Source: JAOZPE01 sp964601275 (GTDB lineage: Bacteria > Krumholzibacteriota > Krumholzibacteriia > JAJRXK01). Taken from it: a stretch of 64,000 nt of DNA. The position numbers and the translations under genes are program-made. The notes beneath the pieces are model-generated. The model made no database searches and was not told the DNA's origin. It saw nothing but the letters and a program-made list of their open reading frames with translations. Below, piece by piece: positions 61,478 to 64,000 of the stretch. The stretch lies in assembly GCA_964601275.1 (NCBI GenBank), contig CAZRMV010000002.1, forward strand, positions 62,001-126,000. The letters run 5' to 3'. How positions within the stretch are numbered: the first letter of the stretch is position 1; every line of letters begins with the position of its first letter.

Positions 61478-64000
61478 GGGCGCGCCGACTGCTGCTGGCC
61501 TGCTTCCTTGTCGCGGCCGGGGCTGTCGGGGCCCGGGCCAACCTGGTGGTCCACGACTTCGCGCTGGAGGTCGAGACCCCGCCGGCTTCGATAACGACCG
61601 GGCGGAGCATCTCCGGCGTTCTGCTGCTCGCGGCCGGGGTGGACCAGGAGGTCGAATCCCTCCAGCTCGTCGCCGATGGATGGCGCATCGACGCCTTCGA
61701 GCCACCTCCGCCGGGTCGGCTCCGGGTGGGCGAGAGATGGCGGATCCCCTTCACCGCGACCCCCCTGCGGGACGACCGTCCCCTCGAGCTTCGTGTCCGC
61801 GCCGGAGGGCAGGAATGGGCGTTGCTGGCCGCTCCGGCGCCTCGGAGGTCCCGCGCAGCCCGGCGACTCAACGCCCTGGCGCCCATCGATTGGGTTCCCG
61901 GGGCGACGGGCTCCGCGCCGCCCCTTCCCCCGCCGCCGGTGGAGGAGAGGCGGAAGGGAACGAACGAGCGGCCGCGGGAAGCGCCGGCCGGCACTCCCCG
62001 CTCGATCCGGATCCACGGGGCGGTGGGCTACCAGCGGGTGGATGGGACGTGGATGGGCGCCTACGGTCTGGTGGTGGAAGTCTACGACCAGGACCTGCTG
62101 GGTTCCGACCTCTTGGGAACCAGCACCTGTGGATACGATGGCCGCTTCGACTTCACCGTCACCTTCAACGAGACCCTTCTCGACCGCAACCCGGACCTGG
62201 AGGTGCGCTTCGTCGCCAACTCCCTCGTGGCCAGGATCCGCCCGAAGGGGGCCCTCAGCTCGAGCTACTCCTGGAGCCAGGGGCCCTGGAACGATTTCAC
62301 CGGGGTGGATCTCGACCTGGGAAGCCTGGGTCCCCTCAACAACGACGACCATCCGGTCCTGCACATCCTCAACAGCTTGACCCGGGCCTGGACGGTGCTC
62401 TCGATGGAGGGCCAGGGAGCGGTGCCCCAGGTCACCGTGGTCTATCCGGACGACGTCTGGCCCCAGTACGATCCCACCTTCGAGAGGATCCACCTGCCAC
62501 GGGACTACGACGAGGATCCCAACGATCCGGACAACCCGCTGATCGATTTCCAGTGGAGGGAGCGCACCCACATCCACGAGTACGGCCACCACGTGATGAA
62601 CCTGTGGGGTTCGGTGGGGGCCTTCGACTACTGCAACGGTTACTGCGACGTGCCCGACTGCGGCCACTGTCTCTTCTGCGCCGAGACCGAGGAAATCGCC
62701 TGGAGCGAGGGATGGTCGGACTGGTTTTCCTCCTATGTCACCGGCCTGTTTCCCACCCTGGCCGGTGACACCGCGTACAGCGCCTATGTCTTCGAGGACA
62801 CCCCGAGCTGCGGCACCGCTCCGGAGGTCAACTACAATCCTCCCATCTGCGGTTGCGATCCCTGGAGGACCGAGGGGTTCTTCGCCTCGCTGCTGAACGA
62901 CATCGTGGACCCGGTCGATTCCAACCGGGTGGAAGACACCCAGAGCAGCCTGGTCGAGATCACCTGGTGGGGTCAGGACGATCTGGGGATGGGAAGCTCG
63001 GCGGTCTGGAACCTCAGTTTCGGTACGGGGGTGACCACACCCCGGCAGTTCCTTGATCTCTTCGCCGCCGCCCATCCCGGCATGGAGGAGCCGATCTGGT
63101 TCACCGCCGCGCTCAATGGCTACGACCTGGACCAGCAGCGGCCGGGCCTCGTCGGCTCGCTCAGCTCTCCCACCCACCCCGTGGGAAGCCCCTCGTCCAA
63201 TCCCATCGTCGAGATCGACTGGACCCCGGCCACGGACGATTTCTCCGGGGTCGAGGGCTACTACATCGCCTGGGGGCCGGCGCCGACGTTACCTGACACC
63301 ACTTGGTCGGTGGACCTGGCCGGAGACGTCACGAGCTGGACCTCGCTTCCCACCGACCCCGGCGACTGGTATTTCTCCATCGCCACCCGGGACCATGCGC
63401 ACCGGGTTTCGCCCAGCTACGCCAGCTACGGTCCCGTCACCATCCTGCCGCCCACGCCGGCGGACATCAGCGCCTTCGTTCCGGCGGGATGGGCGGGCAG
63501 CATCGTGCCCCGCCCGGCGTCGGACGCCACCCTCGACCAGGTTCTGGCGCCCACGACGCTGGTTCCCTATCCGGCCGGCGAGACCTGGGGCAATCTCGCG
63601 ATCGTGAACAGCGGCGAGACCAACGCTCCTCCCATGCAGGTGTGGGCTTTCCTCGACGAGAAGTCCTTCTTCACCTGGGATGCGTGGGTGGGGGTCCCTC
63701 CCGGATTCGTGGCCAAGAATGTGAACATGGGGCCCCAGCTCGCGGTGTCCGGACTGCACACCTTCTGGATGGCGATCGATCCGCTGAACCAGGTCTACGA
63801 GAGCGACGAGTTCGACAACCTTGCGGGACAGCAGTGGGTGTGGGGACCGACGCTCCTGGGCCGTGACGACACCGCGCCGGACGTGGGAACCCCCGGCCAG
63901 GCCACCGCGGGCTGGCAGGCCCTGTCGGCGCTCCTGGTGTTCTACAACGTCGACGGGTACCGGATGCATTCCTACGACGGTTTCCACGCGGCGAGCCTGC
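61474..64000 (+). CDS. secreted zinc metalloprotease-like protein (3' end beyond window)
   Basis: An open frame of 842 codons that runs off the window. GTG 61474 overlaps the preceding stop. A signal peptide (RRLLLACFLVAAGAVGARA) is followed by about 150 residues with a Pro-rich linker and then a beta-rich region. RTHIHEYGHHVMN contains HEYGH (residues 368-372), the HExxH zinc motif. A Cys-rich insert (YCNGYCDVPDCGHCLFC) precedes AWSEGWSDWFSSYVTG, whose Glu412 is a candidate third zinc ligand, as in gluzincins. From about residue 570 come fibronectin type III-like (VEIDWTPATDDFSGVEGYYI) and CARDB-like (NLAIVNSGETNAPPMQVWAF) regions. The substrate is unknown. Confidence 0.78.
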   Translation, partial: MRARRLLLACFLVAAGAVGARANLVVHDFALEVETPPASITTGRSISGVLLLAAGVDQEVESLQLVADGWRIDAFEPPPPGRLRVGERWRIPFTATPLRDDRPLELRVRAGGQEWALLAAPAPRRSRAARRLNALAPIDWVPGATGSAPPLPPPPVEERRKGTNERPREAPAGTPRSIRIHGAVGYQRVDGTWMGAYGLVVEVYDQDLLGSDLLGTSTCGYDGRFDFTVTFNETLLDRNPDLEVRFVANSLVARIRPKGALSSSYSWSQGPWNDFTGVDLDLGSLGPLNNDDHPVLHILNSLTRAWTVLSMEGQGAVPQVTVVYPDDVWPQYDPTFERIHLPRDYDEDPNDPDNPLIDFQWRERTHIHEYGHHVMNLWGSVGAFDYCNGYCDVPDCGHCLFCAETEEIAWSEGWSDWFSSYVTGLFPTLAGDTAYSAYVFEDTPSCGTAPEVNYNPPICGCDPWRTEGFFASLLNDIVDPVDSNRVEDTQSSLVEITWWGQDDLGMGSSAVWNLSFGTGVTTPRQFLDLFAAAHPGMEEPIWFTAALNGYDLDQQRPGLVGSLSSPTHPVGSPSSNPIVEIDWTPATDDFSGVEGYYIAWGPAPTLPDTTWSVDLAGDVTSWTSLPTDPGDWYFSIATRDHAHRVSPSYASYGPVTILPPTPADISAFVPAGWAGSIVPRPASDATLDQVLAPTTLVPYPAGETWGNLAIVNSGETNAPPMQVWAFLDEKSFFTWDAWVGVPPGFVAKNVNMGPQLAVSGLHTFWMAIDPLNQVYESDEFDNLAGQQWVWGPTLLGRDDTAPDVGTPGQATAGWQALSALLVFYNVDGYRMHSYDGFHAASL

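Overview
The window is 64 kb of dense, GC-rich bacterial chromosome. About 59 protein genes, five tRNA genes and the RNase P RNA gene can be supported, and no gene-free stretch exceeds about 275 bases. The organism is a Gram-negative (diderm) bacterium: it encodes a Kdo transferase, an ADP-heptose-type glycosyltransferase and an outer-membrane barrel protein. Frequent 4-base stop/start overlaps, TTG and GTG starts, and TTGACA-17-TATAAT-like promoters are typical of a GC-rich genome using a standard sigma-70. Gene order (hrcA-grpE-dnaK-dnaJ-rsmE-yqeY-cvpA-mutS2-dnaG-rpoD; zinc ribbon-RNase H-rnpB-recJ-rel; rplM-rpsI-rpsB-tsf-pyrH-frr) together with the ECF sigma/Ser-Thr kinase pair suggests an uncultured lineage near the FCB-type candidate phyla (Eisenbacteria- or Krumholzibacteria-like). 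That placement is inference and was not tested by a search.

Layout. 1-3.9 kb: end of an unidentified gene, hemD, a GT-C-type membrane protein, then queE and queC of 7-deazaguanine synthesis. 3.9-7.2 kb (minus strand): glycosyltransferase family 9, Kdo transferase and a SPASM radical SAM protein. 7.5-11.3 kb: two CNNM/CorC-type transporters translationally coupled to an outer-membrane barrel with calcium-binding thrombospondin type-3 repeats. 11.3-16 kb: mazG (minus), uvrA, galE. 16.3-18.4 kb: a cytoplasmic histidine kinase with a degenerate GGDEF-like tail and a single-domain response regulator. 18.6-22.2 kb: tRNA-Phe, polysaccharide deacetylase, ATP-grasp protein, FmdB-type zinc ribbon (minus), MarR regulator (minus), tRNA-Thr. 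22.3-26 kb: an archaeal-type phosphoglucosamine mutase, glmS, ridA. 26.1 kb: selenocysteine tRNA. 26.2-31.6 kb: lipid kinase, DUF5683-like protein, lepA, lepB, hemW.

31.6-36.8 kb is the heat-shock operon. 36.8-44.8 kb holds rsmE, yqeY, cvpA, mutS2, dnaG and rpoD. 44.9-45.1 kb holds two tRNAs with their own promoter and a terminator. 45.4-53.5 kb holds the zinc-ribbon coiled-coil protein, RNase H, rnpB, recJ, rel, dtd, maf and mtnA. 53.6-57.7 kb is a translation block (rplM, rpsI, rpsB, tsf, pyrH, frr). 57.7-64 kb looks like an accessory signalling and secretion locus: a membrane Ser/Thr kinase with TPR repeats, an ECF sigma factor, a small secreted helical protein and a large secreted HEYGH metalloprotease that runs off the window.

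The most unusual items are the tRNA-Sec gene, the kinase/sigma/metalloprotease locus, the CNNM-CNNM-TSP3 barrel operon, the kinase with a GGDEF-like tail, and a MarR operator sitting on its own promoter with a second copy before the zinc-ribbon gene.
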